Shown here piece by piece: positions 1 through 10,894 of a DNA stretch of 64,000 bases. Where the stretch lies: positions 62,001-126,000 of the forward strand of contig NZ_BALU01000002.1 of assembly GCF_000615285.1 (NCBI RefSeq), given 5' to 3'. The translations under genes and the position numbers were made by a program. Position 1 is the stretch's first letter. Each line of letters opens with the position of its first letter. This DNA is from Lactobacillus kitasatonis DSM 16761 = JCM 1039. Lineage in GTDB: Bacteria > Bacillota > Bacilli > Lactobacillales > Lactobacillaceae. Below the pieces are notes generated by a model. That model was not told the origin of the DNA and made no database searches. It saw only the letters and a list, made by a program, of their open reading frames with translations.

Positions 1-652
1 TAACCACTTAATTAACAAATTAATGGAAGGCGGAGCCAATGTAATTCACGGACGTGTAAACAACGTCCACACTTCTGGACACGGTGGTCAAGAAGAACTT
101 AAGATGATGGTTCGTTTAACTAAGCCTAAGTATATGATTCCTGTTCACGGTGAATACAGAATGCAGGTTATTCATACGCAACTTGCTCAAGAAGCTGGCG
201 TTCCTGCAGAAAACACCTTCGTTTTGTCTAACGGGGAAGTTGTCTGCTTTGGTCCAAACGGGGCAAGAATTGCTGGACGCATCCCTGCCGGTGATGTTTA
301 TGTTGATACATCCGGTACAGCAGATGTTGGCAATGTCGTAGTTCACGACCGTCAAATTCTTTCAGAAGAAGGTTTGGTAGTAGCTGTAGCTACAGTTGAC
401 TACAAGTATAAACGTGTTCTTGCCGGACCTGATATTTTAAGTCGTGGTTTCGTTTATATGAGAGAATCAACTGAATTAATCAGTCAAGCTCAAAAACATG
501 TCTACCATGTTCTTAGAAATGAAATGGCAAAATCAGATAAACCTAAGGAAAGCGAAATTAAAAAGGCAATTACCGAAAACTTATCTGACTTCCTTTATTC
601 TAAGACTGAAAGACGGCCAATGATTTTACCAATCATCATCGAAAAGAAATAG
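1..652 (+). CDS. rnjA: Ribonuclease J1, 3' part (5' end outside window)
   Basis: C-terminal part of RNase J, the metallo-beta-lactamase/beta-CASP ribonuclease that matures and degrades mRNA in Firmicutes. The frame is open to the first base (codons start at position 2), so the gene begins upstream of the window. Visible are the end of the beta-CASP region with GHGGQEE and PVHGEYRM, which carries late metal-site residues, and the C-terminal domain ending in RRPMILPIII, the ending typical of the J1 rather than the J2 paralogue. The first in-frame ATG at 23 is internal and not the start. A strong hairpin terminator follows at once. Confidence 0.93.
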   Translation, partial: NHLINKLMEGGANVIHGRVNNVHTSGHGGQEELKMMVRLTKPKYMIPVHGEYRMQVIHTQLAQEAGVPAENTFVLSNGEVVCFGPNGARIAGRIPAGDVYVDTSGTADVGNVVVHDRQILSEEGLVVAVATVDYKYKRVLAGPDILSRGFVYMRESTELISQAQKHVYHVLRNEMAKSDKPKESEIKKAITENLSDFLYSKTERRPMILPIIIEKK

Positions 653-657
653 CTAAT

Positions 658-683
658 AAGGCTCCTTCGGGAGCCTTTTATTT
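658..683 (+). terminator. Rho-independent terminator of rnjA
   Basis: Eight-base-pair stem AAGGCTCC/GGAGCCTT with a TTCG tetraloop, followed by TTTATTTT. It begins six bases after the rnjA stop codon. Confidence 0.9.
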
Positions 684-704
684 TAGAACTATAGAATTTA
701 AATT

Positions 705-1651
705 ATGAGCAAAAAAATAAGAGTACATTTATTAGTCAATGAAACAGCTGGAAATGGCAATGCTAAAAAAGCTAACATAGCATTGCAGCAAGTATTAAAC
801 GAATTAAATACACCTTTTACGTGTCAAAAAAGTCGCTTCCCTCGTGAATTGACTACTTTGGCCAAAAATTATGCCAATACTAAACCAAATAAAAACGACA
901 TTTTAATTGTAGTTGGTGGAGATGGTTCATTTAACGAAGTATTGAATGGTATTAAAACTTCAGACTATCCTGATACTCCTATTACTTATCTGCCAGCTGG
1001 TACTGGTAACGACTTTGCTCGCGGTGCAGGACTAACAGATGATCCTCGACAGTTAATCCATAATTTGCTCAATGATCCTGAACCAGAACAGGTAGATTGC
1101 GGCTATTTCACCGCTAATATTCCTGATGAAAATACTGGTTATTTCGTTAATAATTTTGGTATTGGTTTTGATTCCTTTATCGTTTATCAAAGCAATCATG
1201 AAAAATTAAAAGATAAGCTCAATCGCCTCAATTTAGGTAATCTTATTTATGGTCTTAACGTCGTTAAGGCATTGGCTCAACAAAATACATTCACTGTAAC
1301 TGTAAAACTAAAGATAAAACTTTACGTTACGGCGATGCCTATTTTGTTACTACAACTAATCACCCATATTTTGGTGGTGGCTTTGCCATTTTGCCTAAAG
1401 CTGATGTTTATAGTCATCACTTGGATACTGTTATTGTCGAAAAGCCCAGCTTAAGCAAATTCATCTTTTTATTCAGCAAATTATTAAAAGATGGATCGCA
1501 TGTAAATGCACCTCAATTCCATTATGTTGAAGCTAAAGAAATTCAAGTTGAAACTAAGAAACCTGAATTCGCGCAAATCGACGGTGAAGACGTAGCTGCT
1601 CAAGGATTTAAAGTTAAATTTAAAATAGATCATTTCAATTTACTAAAATAA
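705..1651 (+). pseudogene. Diacylglycerol/lipid kinase (DagK catalytic domain), single-base frameshift
   Basis: Lipid kinase of the DgkB/YegS type, which phosphorylates diacylglycerol or related lipids for phospholipid and lipoteichoic acid recycling. The N-terminal part has the ATP-binding motif VVGGDGSFNEV and LPAGTGNDFARG, both hallmarks of the family. The frame breaks at about 1304-1307: reading gtaaaact as gtaaaaact restores TKDKTLRYGDAYFVTTTNHP and runs on to the stop at 1649. With one A restored the product is 315 residues, normal for the family. The missing base lies in an A run, so a sequencing error is plausible. No clear Shine-Dalgarno precedes the ATG at 705. Confidence 0.88.
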
Positions 1652-1680
1652 GCCAAAGGAAAAATCCTTTGGCTTTTATA
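1650..1680. terminator. Bidirectional terminator between convergent genes
   Basis: Eleven-base-pair perfect stem AAGCCAAAGGA/TCCTTTGGCTT with an AAAA loop. It overlaps the stop codons of the lipid kinase gene (plus) and the NERD gene (minus). Confidence 0.88.
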
Positions 1681-3319
1681 TTCTGTCTAAAATGTTTTTA
1701 TCTATTTGATGTTGCTCATAATAACTTTCTGCATTGGCAAAATTGTTAACTTGATCATAAAACTTTTTCCAATAATGATATTGTTGATACAATTTACGCC
1801 ACTCACGCGCACCAGATAAATAATCAGCTAACAGATTATCGATATGATCAATACGTTTAATTACTTGATTAGCATGATATAGCTGTTCATCTACCGCTTT
1901 TTCATCTAGATTCATTTCATCTTCAAATAATAAAATATTTTCACTAAAAGTTTTTTCTTCTTCTAGCGCCTTATTATTTGTCATTTCTTCTCCAATTGCA
2001 GAAATTTCTTCTGGATGCAAGCCAATACCTTCAGGTGCTTTAACTAATAAAGATTGAATATCATCCAGTTGACAAACTTCTATTCCTACTCTTTGGTATC
2101 TTTCGGTTTTTTCAAGAGAAAATTTCTCTTCACTACGGCTAACCACTACGACCACATTGCAAATCAATTGATCTATACTAGGAATTCGTTTTAGCAAATT
2201 AATGATTAATGGATTATTGCTCTTTTCTAAAACATACTTAATACTCTCTTTATGCTTGGCAACTTGATCAGCTATTTCACCATAATCCTTGAGCATGTCA
2301 TAAGAATTGTTTTTACTTATTCGAGCCTTAGTTTCAAAACAGAAAATACCACTAGATGCGATTACTAAATGATCGATCTGATTGTTACTAAGCTTAGTTT
2401 GCTTTTCATAAGGATATGGCAAAATTAAATTATGGATCAGAACTTTACCAAATTGGACTTCCTTAATTCTTTTATTTACTAACTCTTCTGCAGCGGCTCC
2501 AGCTAAAAGATTGCTAGCATGACGCAAATCATGATCAGACAAGACGTCCATAGTATGTAGATATTTGATCTTCCCTAAGTGCAAATCAGACATTCTTTTT
2601 TGAAAGTTCTCAACTTTCTTGTTATACGTCTTAAAGCCTGAATTAATCGCGCCAATCCGCAAAGCATTTCGTGCTTGCAATCCTCTTCTTAGATCTCGTT
2701 TTTTGTCAAAATCAAGTTTTTCTACTTTTTCTAGTGAATGAATAGCTTCTGTATCTGTAATTTTATCGCGTTTTACCCACTCTTTTTGATAATAGGCATG
2801 GTTCTCAAGTTCATTGGCATATTGCTTCATATCATTTTCAACTGGTAATACCTCTGCTCTTTTTTCTTGCACCATAGAGCGATAATATTGCAATTCATTC
2901 TTTATCTGTGAAAAATCCGCAATTTGCTGCTTATTGTTTTGATAAAATTCGTTTTTTTCATCTTTTTCATTCCAAATAGTCTTTCTAAAATAGTGACCAT
3001 CTGTAACACCAAATTCGATAAATTCCGCAATTGTTCGATCTAAATTATATTTAATTAAAAACAAACAATGTCCATTACGATCAAATATTCTTCGTTTAAT
3101 ATATCCGGGTCGCACAAATTCAATAATTTGAAAAGTTAATCCGCGTTTGTTAGGAAAACGATATGGCAGTTGCTTTCCCGCTATTTTTTCTAATTTATTA
3201 AGTTCTTCTTTGTCTGTATCACTGAGTTCCACTTTTTTCACTCTACTTTTAGCTTTAATTGATCGAAAAAAACAATAGGTGATAAGACCTACTGTAAACG
3301 TAATAATTGTTATATCCAT
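1676..3319 (-). CDS. Membrane-anchored NERD (nuclease-related) domain protein
   Basis: 547-residue protein with one N-terminal hydrophobic segment (about residues 1-20), a long charged, probably coiled-coil stretch, and a NERD domain at very roughly 270-400. The NERD evidence is AAAEELVNKRIKEV, then NQIDHLVIASSGIFCFETK, where the D and the E-x-K triad fit the restriction-endonuclease-like core. A further helical, acidic C-terminus follows. NERD proteins are thought to act on DNA, but this family member has no assigned substrate. It is monocistronic, convergent with the lipid kinase, and divergent from no close neighbour. The function is not established. Confidence 0.75.
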   Translation of the reverse strand: MDITIITFTVGLITYCFFRSIKAKSRVKKVELSDTDKEELNKLEKIAGKQLPYRFPNKRGLTFQIIEFVRPGYIKRRIFDRNGHCLFLIKYNLDRTIAEFIEFGVTDGHYFRKTIWNEKDEKNEFYQNNKQQIADFSQIKNELQYYRSMVQEKRAEVLPVENDMKQYANELENHAYYQKEWVKRDKITDTEAIHSLEKVEKLDFDKKRDLRRGLQARNALRIGAINSGFKTYNKKVENFQKRMSDLHLGKIKYLHTMDVLSDHDLRHASNLLAGAAAEELVNKRIKEVQFGKVLIHNLILPYPYEKQTKLSNNQIDHLVIASSGIFCFETKARISKNNSYDMLKDYGEIADQVAKHKESIKYVLEKSNNPLIINLLKRIPSIDQLICNVVVVVSRSEEKFSLEKTERYQRVGIEVCQLDDIQSLLVKAPEGIGLHPEEISAIGEEMTNNKALEEEKTFSENILLFEDEMNLDEKAVDEQLYHANQVIKRIDHIDNLLADYLSGAREWRKLYQQYHYWKKFYDQVNNFANAESYYEQHQIDKNILDRI

Positions 3320-3388
3320 ATTAATTCATTTATCTATCCTTAGAACATGCGTTTAAGCATATTAATTATATCATGCTTTTGTATATTC

Positions 3389-3427
3389 AAAAAGCCTTAT
3401 GACATCTAGATCATAAGGCCTTTTTTA
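3389..3427 (-). terminator. Terminator of the recD2 operon
   Basis: Stem of about 14 bp (GCCTTATGA/TCATAAGGC core) flanked by A5 and T6 runs, directly after the recD2 stop codon at 3430. Read on the minus strand it ends in a T tract. Confidence 0.85.
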
Positions 3428-3429
3428 TT

Positions 3430-5775
3430 TTATAAATGAATATCTTCCATGCCGATCATTGGATCAATTTCACCTGAATAAATCTTTTCAGGAGTTAAGA
3501 TATAATCTTCTGGTTTCTTTGGTTGAGTTTCTTCTTTTGGATTTTCATTTTTAACTGGTTTTTGTTTATCTGTAACGCCTAATTGTTTACGTAATTTTGC
3601 AGCTAAACCTGTTTTACGATCATTGCCAGGAGTGTTAAAGGCAGCCTCAAACGCTCTAGGATCACCTACTAATACAAGATTTTTTTCTGCACGAGTGATC
3701 GCAGTATACAAAAGATTGCGCTTAAGCATTACATAGTTCTGCATCGTTAAATTTAGCACTACTAATGGAAATTCCGAACCTTGAGATTTGTGAATCGTGA
3801 TTGCATAGGCTCTCGTTAAATCATTTAAATCTTTACGGCCAAAAGTAACCTCACGGTCATCAAACTTTGCGACCATGCATTCCTTAGAATTTTCTTCATC
3901 GATACTGCTAATTTTACCAATTTGGCCATTATAAATATCCTTTTCAGGATTATTTTGCAATTGCAGAATCCGATCACCAATCCGGAAAGTCTCATTATGG
4001 GCTTCAAGTGACTTACTTTTAGGCTTAGGTGGATTCATGATCTCTTGAATAATATCATTTAAATTATTTACACCACCATTGCCATGATACATTGCGCCTA
4101 ATACTTGAATGTCATCTTTAGCAAAGCCACGTTTTAAGGCTAGTTCAACGATCTGACCTACTGCATCCCCAACCAAATCTGGTCGACAGCTGATAAAAGA
4201 ATAATTCTTCGTTTTTCTAAACAAAGCATCCTTATCTACGCCTTCGTTAACAGCATGGGCTAACGAAATAATAGTTGAATCATCACCCTGTCTATGAATT
4301 TCTTTCAAAATTGTAGTTGGAAATGCTTGCGACTTGATCAAATCACTAAAAACATTTCCTGCGCCAACTGATGGAAGCTGATCTTTATCCCCGACAAAGA
4401 CGATATGACGTACTTGATTAATGCTGGACAAAAGCTGTTTGAATAGGAACATATCAACCATGGACATTTCGTCAATAATTAATATTTCCCCATTTAATTC
4501 ATTGAGTTCACCAGCACTGGCATCCCCAATACCCAGTCCAAGCATCCGGTGAATCGTCCTAGCACCAATACCAGTAATTTCGCTCATTCTTTTAGCAGCA
4601 CGTCCTGTGGGTGCAGCTAAAAGAAACGGCGGGTCTTCGCTATACAAAGCAGAAGCTGGAATCTCAGCCAGTTTTCTTAAAGCAAGTAAGATACCATTGA
4701 TGATTGTAGTTTTACCAGTACCAGGACCACCAGTCAAAATTGAAATTGGATGATTTAACGCATTTTTGATTGCCAACTTTTGAGTTTCATCGTATTTAAT
4801 TTTCAGTTCTTTTTCTGCATTCTTAATGGCTGAATCCATCTCTTTATCGCTATATTGCTCATCTTCTTGATCTTGTCGAGCTTCAACCAAATACTTCATC
4901 GAATTAGCAATATCGACTTCTGTTTGATAAATGTTCTGTAAAGCTGCTACATCATCATTAACTATGATTTTGCCATCTTGTTGCAAAACAAGAACACAAT
5001 TAGCAATCGGATCAAAATTTTCAATCTGTAGTAATTTGCTTGCTTCAGTTAGCAACTCCTTTAGCGGCACATACGTATCACCCTGTCCGCTTAAAGCATC
5101 AATCAATACCTGATAAATAGCACCATTTATTCGGCGAGGATCATCATCTTTGATCTCTAATTGCTTTCCAAGCATATCTGCTGATTTAAAACCGAAACCA
5201 GTTACATCGTTAATCACGGCATAAGGATCTGTTTGCAGTTTCTTTAAACTATCGCCATGATACATTTGATAAATATTGGCTGCAATTCGTCTATTAATAC
5301 CATATTGGGCTAACTTTAAAACAATTTCTGAATAAGAATCCATTGAGTTTAGTCCAGAAAGCAAACTATCTTTCTGTTTTCTAGATAGTGATAAAGTATC
5401 AATCTTAGACGGCTTTTCTTTTAAAATATCTAAAGCGTTTAAACCTAGTTCATCGATAATGGTATTAGCAGCTTTTTTACCAATGCCAGGAAACTTATCA
5501 GAACTTAAATACTTAGTTAATGATCCTTCTTCATGAGGCAGAACTTGTTTATAGCTAGTGGCTCTAAATTGCAGACCAAATTTTTCGTGCATTACAAGCT
5601 TGCCATCAAAACGATAGCTAGCTGAAATTTGTATATCACCAAAATTACCGGTCACTTTTATTTCATCGCGTGAATAGTTTTCCAGTGAGCCAATAATTTC
5701 AACATCTAAAATTTTATATAAATCCTTGTCGTTCTCGAAAACGATCCCGTTAACCTTACCGGTAAATTCGACCAT
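3430..5775 (-). CDS. recD2: ATP-dependent DNA helicase RecD2 (RecD/TraA family)
   Basis: 781-residue 5'-3' superfamily 1B helicase of DNA repair in bacteria that lack RecBC. The N-terminal third carries the OB-like and helix-hairpin-helix region (GIGKKAANTI, about residue 100). The Walker A motif is GGPGTGKTT with the lysine at residue 355, Walker B is LIIDEMSMVD, and the C-terminal motif AYAITIHKSQGSEFP is helicase motif V/VI. The start codon overlaps the stop of the upstream TPR gene by one base (TAATG), so the two are probably translationally coupled. Confidence 0.95.
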   Translation of the reverse strand: MVEFTGKVNGIVFENDKDLYKILDVEIIGSLENYSRDEIKVTGNFGDIQISASYRFDGKLVMHEKFGLQFRATSYKQVLPHEEGSLTKYLSSDKFPGIGKKAANTIIDELGLNALDILKEKPSKIDTLSLSRKQKDSLLSGLNSMDSYSEIVLKLAQYGINRRIAANIYQMYHGDSLKKLQTDPYAVINDVTGFGFKSADMLGKQLEIKDDDPRRINGAIYQVLIDALSGQGDTYVPLKELLTEASKLLQIENFDPIANCVLVLQQDGKIIVNDDVAALQNIYQTEVDIANSMKYLVEARQDQEDEQYSDKEMDSAIKNAEKELKIKYDETQKLAIKNALNHPISILTGGPGTGKTTIINGILLALRKLAEIPASALYSEDPPFLLAAPTGRAAKRMSEITGIGARTIHRMLGLGIGDASAGELNELNGEILIIDEMSMVDMFLFKQLLSSINQVRHIVFVGDKDQLPSVGAGNVFSDLIKSQAFPTTILKEIHRQGDDSTIISLAHAVNEGVDKDALFRKTKNYSFISCRPDLVGDAVGQIVELALKRGFAKDDIQVLGAMYHGNGGVNNLNDIIQEIMNPPKPKSKSLEAHNETFRIGDRILQLQNNPEKDIYNGQIGKISSIDEENSKECMVAKFDDREVTFGRKDLNDLTRAYAITIHKSQGSEFPLVVLNLTMQNYVMLKRNLLYTAITRAEKNLVLVGDPRAFEAAFNTPGNDRKTGLAAKLRKQLGVTDKQKPVKNENPKEETQPKKPEDYILTPEKIYSGEIDPMIGMEDIHL

Positions 5776-6419
5776 TATTTTTTCTTTTCCTTATCATTCA
5801 GCATTTTCATAATTGAGGCATATTGATCCATGGCATGGTGATAATACTTTTTATCCATACTTTTAGCTTGATCAAAATATTCTTGTGCTTGATCACGATC
5901 TTTTTCTAATGCCGTTACACCTAGCAAAAAATAGACTTTTGCCGTTCTTTTAGCCTTTGGAATTGACAAATACATTTGCTCAGCTTGTTTGGATTCACCC
6001 ATGCTTAGCCAAATATCACCTAATAATTCTTGAACACGCCCATCTATCTTTTTAATAGTTAAAGCATAAGCCAAGGCCTTTTGACTTTGTCCAAGTTTCA
6101 AATAAGTTAAGGCTTTTTGATAAAGAGTTAAATCATCATTAGGAATTTGATCCAGTAAATTCAAAGCCTCATCAAAATCACCCTGCATGTAGTAGCAAAC
6201 AGCCAAGTTATAACTTAATTCACGTGGCTTTTTAACCAAATGTTGTGCTTGCTCCAACAATTTTTGAGCTTGATCTGCACTACCTTGCTCAATTAAATAA
6301 GTTGAAAGCTGCAAATAGTTCTCTACATTTTGTGGCTTATCATCTATTTTTTTAATGAGCAAATGAATCGCTTGATCTACTTTGCCCTCATTGTAAAGTT
6401 TTTCAATTTTATTGTTCAT
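5775..6419 (-). CDS. Tetratricopeptide repeat protein
   Basis: 214-residue soluble protein made almost wholly of TPR-like helical repeats (for example NYLQLSTYLIEQGSADQAQK and LSYNLAVCYYMQGDFDEALN). TPRs mediate protein contacts, so a scaffold or adaptor role is likely, but no partner can be named. It sits between a phosphoglycerate-mutase-like gene (2-base gap) and recD2 (1-base overlap) in a minus-strand operon. This order is common in lactobacilli. Confidence 0.85.
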   Translation of the reverse strand: MNNKIEKLYNEGKVDQAIHLLIKKIDDKPQNVENYLQLSTYLIEQGSADQAQKLLEQAQHLVKKPRELSYNLAVCYYMQGDFDEALNLLDQIPNDDLTLYQKALTYLKLGQSQKALAYALTIKKIDGRVQELLGDIWLSMGESKQAEQMYLSIPKAKRTAKVYFLLGVTALEKDRDQAQEYFDQAKSMDKKYYHHAMDQYASIMKMLNDKEKKK

Positions 6420-6421
6420 TA

Positions 6422-7081
6422 TTATAAAGAATCAGTCTTAGATAATTTTCTGCCTAAATAGCTAGTTTCGTTCCATACGACAGGTTTAAAGGTCTTTCCG
6501 CCATCCTTGGTTTCCAAAATTGTTAAACTAGTATTACTTAAGCCACCATTTTTACGAATATCTTTCAAAGGATAGCCTAAAAGTCCACCCATGATAGCTG
6601 ATAATGCGGCACCGTGACTAACAGCCAAAATCTTATCATCATCATTAGGAAATCTTTTAGCCATTTCTTCCGCAAACGATTTACCACGTGCAATTACATG
6701 AGGATAATCTTCACCATGTAATTCAGTTGGATCATATTGATTTGGGTGATGCCAGAAACTATCCATTTGCTTAGGATATTTCTTTTCCGCATCTGCAAAC
6801 TTCATACCTTCCATGTCACCTAAATTGAATTCACGTAAGCGTTCATCAATTGTAACTGGCAAGTTAGCATTCATTGCATCATCAATTCCTTGTGCTGTAT
6901 TAAAAGCACGATCAAGTGGACTTGCAAAAATGCCTCTAAACTTTGTTCCGCGTAAATATTTACCTAACTTTTGAATATCTTTTTTACTTTGTGGAAGTAA
7001 AGGCGAATCACCATGTCCACCTTGAAAACGACTGGCTAAATTCCACTCAGTTTTACCATGACGCACAAAATAAATTTGCAT
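6422..7081 (-). CDS. Histidine phosphatase / phosphoglycerate mutase family protein
   Basis: 219-residue enzyme with the catalytic phosphohistidine motif VRHGKTEWN near the N-terminus and the second histidine in AVSHGAALS. ASPLDRAFNTA and LREFNLGDMEG match the cofactor-dependent mutase/phosphatase superfamily. Most small paralogues of this kind are broad phosphatases rather than glycolytic mutases, so the substrate is open. It is the first gene of the operon with the TPR gene and recD2. A GGGGGAA ribosome binding site lies upstream of the ATG. Confidence 0.87.
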   Translation of the reverse strand: MQIYFVRHGKTEWNLASRFQGGHGDSPLLPQSKKDIQKLGKYLRGTKFRGIFASPLDRAFNTAQGIDDAMNANLPVTIDERLREFNLGDMEGMKFADAEKKYPKQMDSFWHHPNQYDPTELHGEDYPHVIARGKSFAEEMAKRFPNDDDKILAVSHGAALSAIMGGLLGYPLKDIRKNGGLSNTSLTILETKDGGKTFKPVVWNETSYLGRKLSKTDSL

Positions 7082-7134
7082 ATTTTAAATTCCCCCGAAA
7101 ATCTGTAGTCAATATAAATAGTTTAGCACAAAAC

Positions 7135-7168
7135 AAAAGGATGTTCGAAAACACGAACATCCTTTTTA
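7135..7168 (-). terminator. Terminator downstream of mnmA
   Basis: Perfect 13-bp stem AAAAGGATGTTCG/CGAACATCCTTTT with a six-base loop, located just past the mnmA stop codon at 7178. Confidence 0.85.
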
Positions 7169-7177
7169 AAGTTTATT

Positions 7178-8654
<1,477 letters not shown>

Positions 8655-8701
8655 AATTTTCCTCACTTATTTATAATAAGTTACTTTCTTTTTAAAAGCA
8701 A

Positions 8702-9859
8702 CTATTTATTTTTAGATTGAATTCTTTTAGCAATTTTTACTAGCTCTTGCGCAAAAGATTTAACTTCTTCCTCTGTATTATAACGCCCAAATGAGATTCT
8801 AATCGACTCATTTATGCGTGGAGAATCTGCACCAAAGCACGCAATTAATACATGTGATGGTTCCAGTGAACCTGCGGTACATGCGGATCCTCCAGAAACG
8901 GCATAGCCATTCAAATCAAGATTAGTTTGCATAGAAGTGGTAGAAACTCCTTTAATCCATAAGTTCAATACATGATGCGAATAGCCAGGTCCATAGCCGC
9001 CGTTGATTTCATAGTCAACGTGATTATCATTCAAAGCCTTTAAGATAATATTTTGGAAATGAGCATACTTTTTTTGCAGACTATCATGACCAATTTCAGA
9101 TAATTCTTTAACGGCTTCACCAAAACCGGCAATACCAGGCACATTTTCTGTCCCAGCACGTCGTTTGGTTTCTTGCTCGCCGCCTAAAACTAGATTAGGG
9201 ATATTAATATCTGAATTTTCATACAAGAATCCTAAGAACTTTGGTCCGTTAATCTTATGAGCTGATACTGAAAGGAAATCGATATTCATAGCCTTGACGT
9301 CAATATCAATTGTTCCCATACCTTGTACATTATCAACATGGAAGTAAGCATTACTATTCTTAACCATTTCACCAATTTTCTTTAATGGCATAATAGTACC
9401 TACTTCATTATTTACCGCCATAATTGAAACCAAAATTGTTTCAGGAGTCAACTCATGCTTTAGTTGATCTAAAGAAATATGCCCTGTTTTATCAACATCT
9501 AAATAGACAACGTTGTAACCTTCATGTTCAAGACGTTTCATTGGATTCAAAACTGAAGGATGTTCAATTTTAGTAGTAATGATTTTTTTGCTAATATTAT
9601 TACGACTATAAGCAGTACCAAAAATTACAGTATTATTGCTTTCGGAACCACCTGAAGTAAAAATAATCTCACCGTCTTTAGCATTAATGCTTTTCGCAAT
9701 TTGATGACGTGCTCGATCAATCACGTTTCTTGCCTTACGTCCTAATTCATAGGTACTTGATGCATTACCAAAATCATTTTTCATTTCATCTGTAATTACA
9801 TCAATCACTTTAGGAGACATAGGCGTTGTCGCAGCATTATCTAAATAAATTTCACGCAT
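8702..9859 (-). CDS. Cysteine desulfurase (IscS/NifS-like), mnmA-linked
   Basis: 385-residue PLP enzyme that takes sulfur from cysteine as a persulfide. The PLP lysine is in SVSAHKINGP, the active-site cysteine in SGGSACTAGSLEPSH, and the N-terminus YLDNAATTPMSP is typical of the class. The operon context with mnmA parallels yrvO-mnmA in Bacillus subtilis and suggests dedicated delivery of sulfur to MnmA. A second desulfurase in this window (49873-51033) pairs with thiI. Confidence 0.95.
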   Translation of the reverse strand: MREIYLDNAATTPMSPKVIDVITDEMKNDFGNASSTYELGRKARNVIDRARHQIAKSINAKDGEIIFTSGGSESNNTVIFGTAYSRNNISKKIITTKIEHPSVLNPMKRLEHEGYNVVYLDVDKTGHISLDQLKHELTPETILVSIMAVNNEVGTIMPLKKIGEMVKNSNAYFHVDNVQGMGTIDIDVKAMNIDFLSVSAHKINGPKFLGFLYENSDINIPNLVLGGEQETKRRAGTENVPGIAGFGEAVKELSEIGHDSLQKKYAHFQNIILKALNDNHVDYEINGGYGPGYSHHVLNLWIKGVSTTSMQTNLDLNGYAVSGGSACTAGSLEPSHVLIACFGADSPRINESIRISFGRYNTEEEVKSFAQELVKIAKRIQSKNK

Positions 9860-9862
9860 ATC

Positions 9863-10558
9863 CTAATTCATCTTTTCTACATAATCACTAATTAACTTAG
9901 CGGCCTTAGCTCCCACTTTCTTTACGAAAGCATCAAAATCTTCATTAGCTGATCCGTCACCATTATCGGACATTGCACGCATAGCAACTAATGGCTTGTT
10001 AAATGCATGAGCGACTTGGGCAAAAGCTGCACCTTCCATTTCAACGCATAGAGCATCTGGGAAGTTCTTCTTAATTGCCTCTTTTTGCTTGCTTGATGCA
10101 ATAAATGAGTCACCGGTAACAACTAAACCTTCACGAAAGGCAACATTTTGCTTCTTTAAGTAATCGGCAAAAGCTGTGCGTTCTGGTGAATCAAGTACAA
10201 ATTGAGCAGGTTGTTGAGGAATTTGACCTTCTACATAGTCACCTGCTGCAGTATTGTGTGCATCATAGTATGCAAATGCATTAGGTAAAACAAGATCTTC
10301 TTGATGAACATCTTCTTTAAGGGCACCAGCTGAACCAGTCATAAATATTACATCGATATCAACGCTAGTTAACAAACTGGAAAGATTCATAGCTGCTTGG
10401 ACTTTGCCAATACCACTTAAACCTAAATATACATCATTGCCATTAACAGAAAAATGTTCGAATTCAGTAGATCCGAACATTTCTTTCTTTTCTGCATGGA
10501 AATGATTACGATAAAATTCAGCTTCTTCAGCCATTGGAACGATAATCGCAATCTTCAC
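9863..10558 (-). CDS. mtnN: 5'-methylthioadenosine/S-adenosylhomocysteine nucleosidase
   Basis: 231-residue nucleosidase that cleaves MTA and SAH for methionine salvage and activated-methyl recycling; with LuxS it feeds AI-2. Family motifs are the N-terminal KIAIIVPMAEEAEF, GIGKVQAAMN, VTGDSFI, and VEMEGAAFAQVA with its purine-site glutamate, followed by the catalytic aspartate in MSDNGDG. The GTG at 10558 was chosen as start because ATGAGGA lies just upstream and the length then matches the family; a longer reading to 10597 would add an unconserved leader. Confidence 0.95.
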   Translation of the reverse strand: MKIAIIVPMAEEAEFYRNHFHAEKKEMFGSTEFEHFSVNGNDVYLGLSGIGKVQAAMNLSSLLTSVDIDVIFMTGSAGALKEDVHQEDLVLPNAFAYYDAHNTAAGDYVEGQIPQQPAQFVLDSPERTAFADYLKKQNVAFREGLVVTGDSFIASSKQKEAIKKNFPDALCVEMEGAAFAQVAHAFNKPLVAMRAMSDNGDGSANEDFDAFVKKVGAKAAKLISDYVEKMN

Positions 10559-10577
10559 TTTATTCCTCATTTCCAAA

Positions 10578-10892
10578 TTATAAATGAAATAGTGCAAGTA
10601 GCACTAAAACTATCAACACGATCACTAATAGAATAGCACGATTCAACCTTTTTTTCAGTTTTAAGGCTTTATCTTCACGGACTGTTTCTTTATTTATAGT
10701 TTCATCGCGTTGATAAAACTCTTGTCCATCCCCAGCCAAGGGACGACGTCGATTTTCGACTTCGTTTTTATCTCTGGTAAAATCGGGATTAACATCAACT
10801 TCTTCTGAATCATTATTCGAAAAAGCGGATTTTACTTTGTCTATTAAACCTTTTTTCTGCCTTTTACGATAATCAGAACGTTTTTCTGTCAT
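10578..10892 (-). CDS. Small C-terminally membrane-anchored protein, unknown
   Basis: 104-residue protein with a very charged, hydrophilic N-terminal 80 residues (many Lys, Arg, Asp and Glu) and one hydrophobic segment at the C-terminus (AILLVIVLIVLVLLALF). No known domain was recognised. The topology suggests a tail-anchored protein with its bulk in the cytoplasm. It lies 19 bases upstream of mtnN and 2 bases downstream of the Nudix gene in a tight operon. The function is unknown. Confidence 0.72.
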   Translation of the reverse strand: MTEKRSDYRKRQKKGLIDKVKSAFSNNDSEEVDVNPDFTRDKNEVENRRRPLAGDGQEFYQRDETINKETVREDKALKLKKRLNRAILLVIVLIVLVLLALFHL

Positions 10893-10894
10893 TG

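Noticed and set aside
8655-8666. Upstream GTG start for the DUF1831 gene
   Set aside because: These codons form the ribosome binding site of the ATG at 8654.
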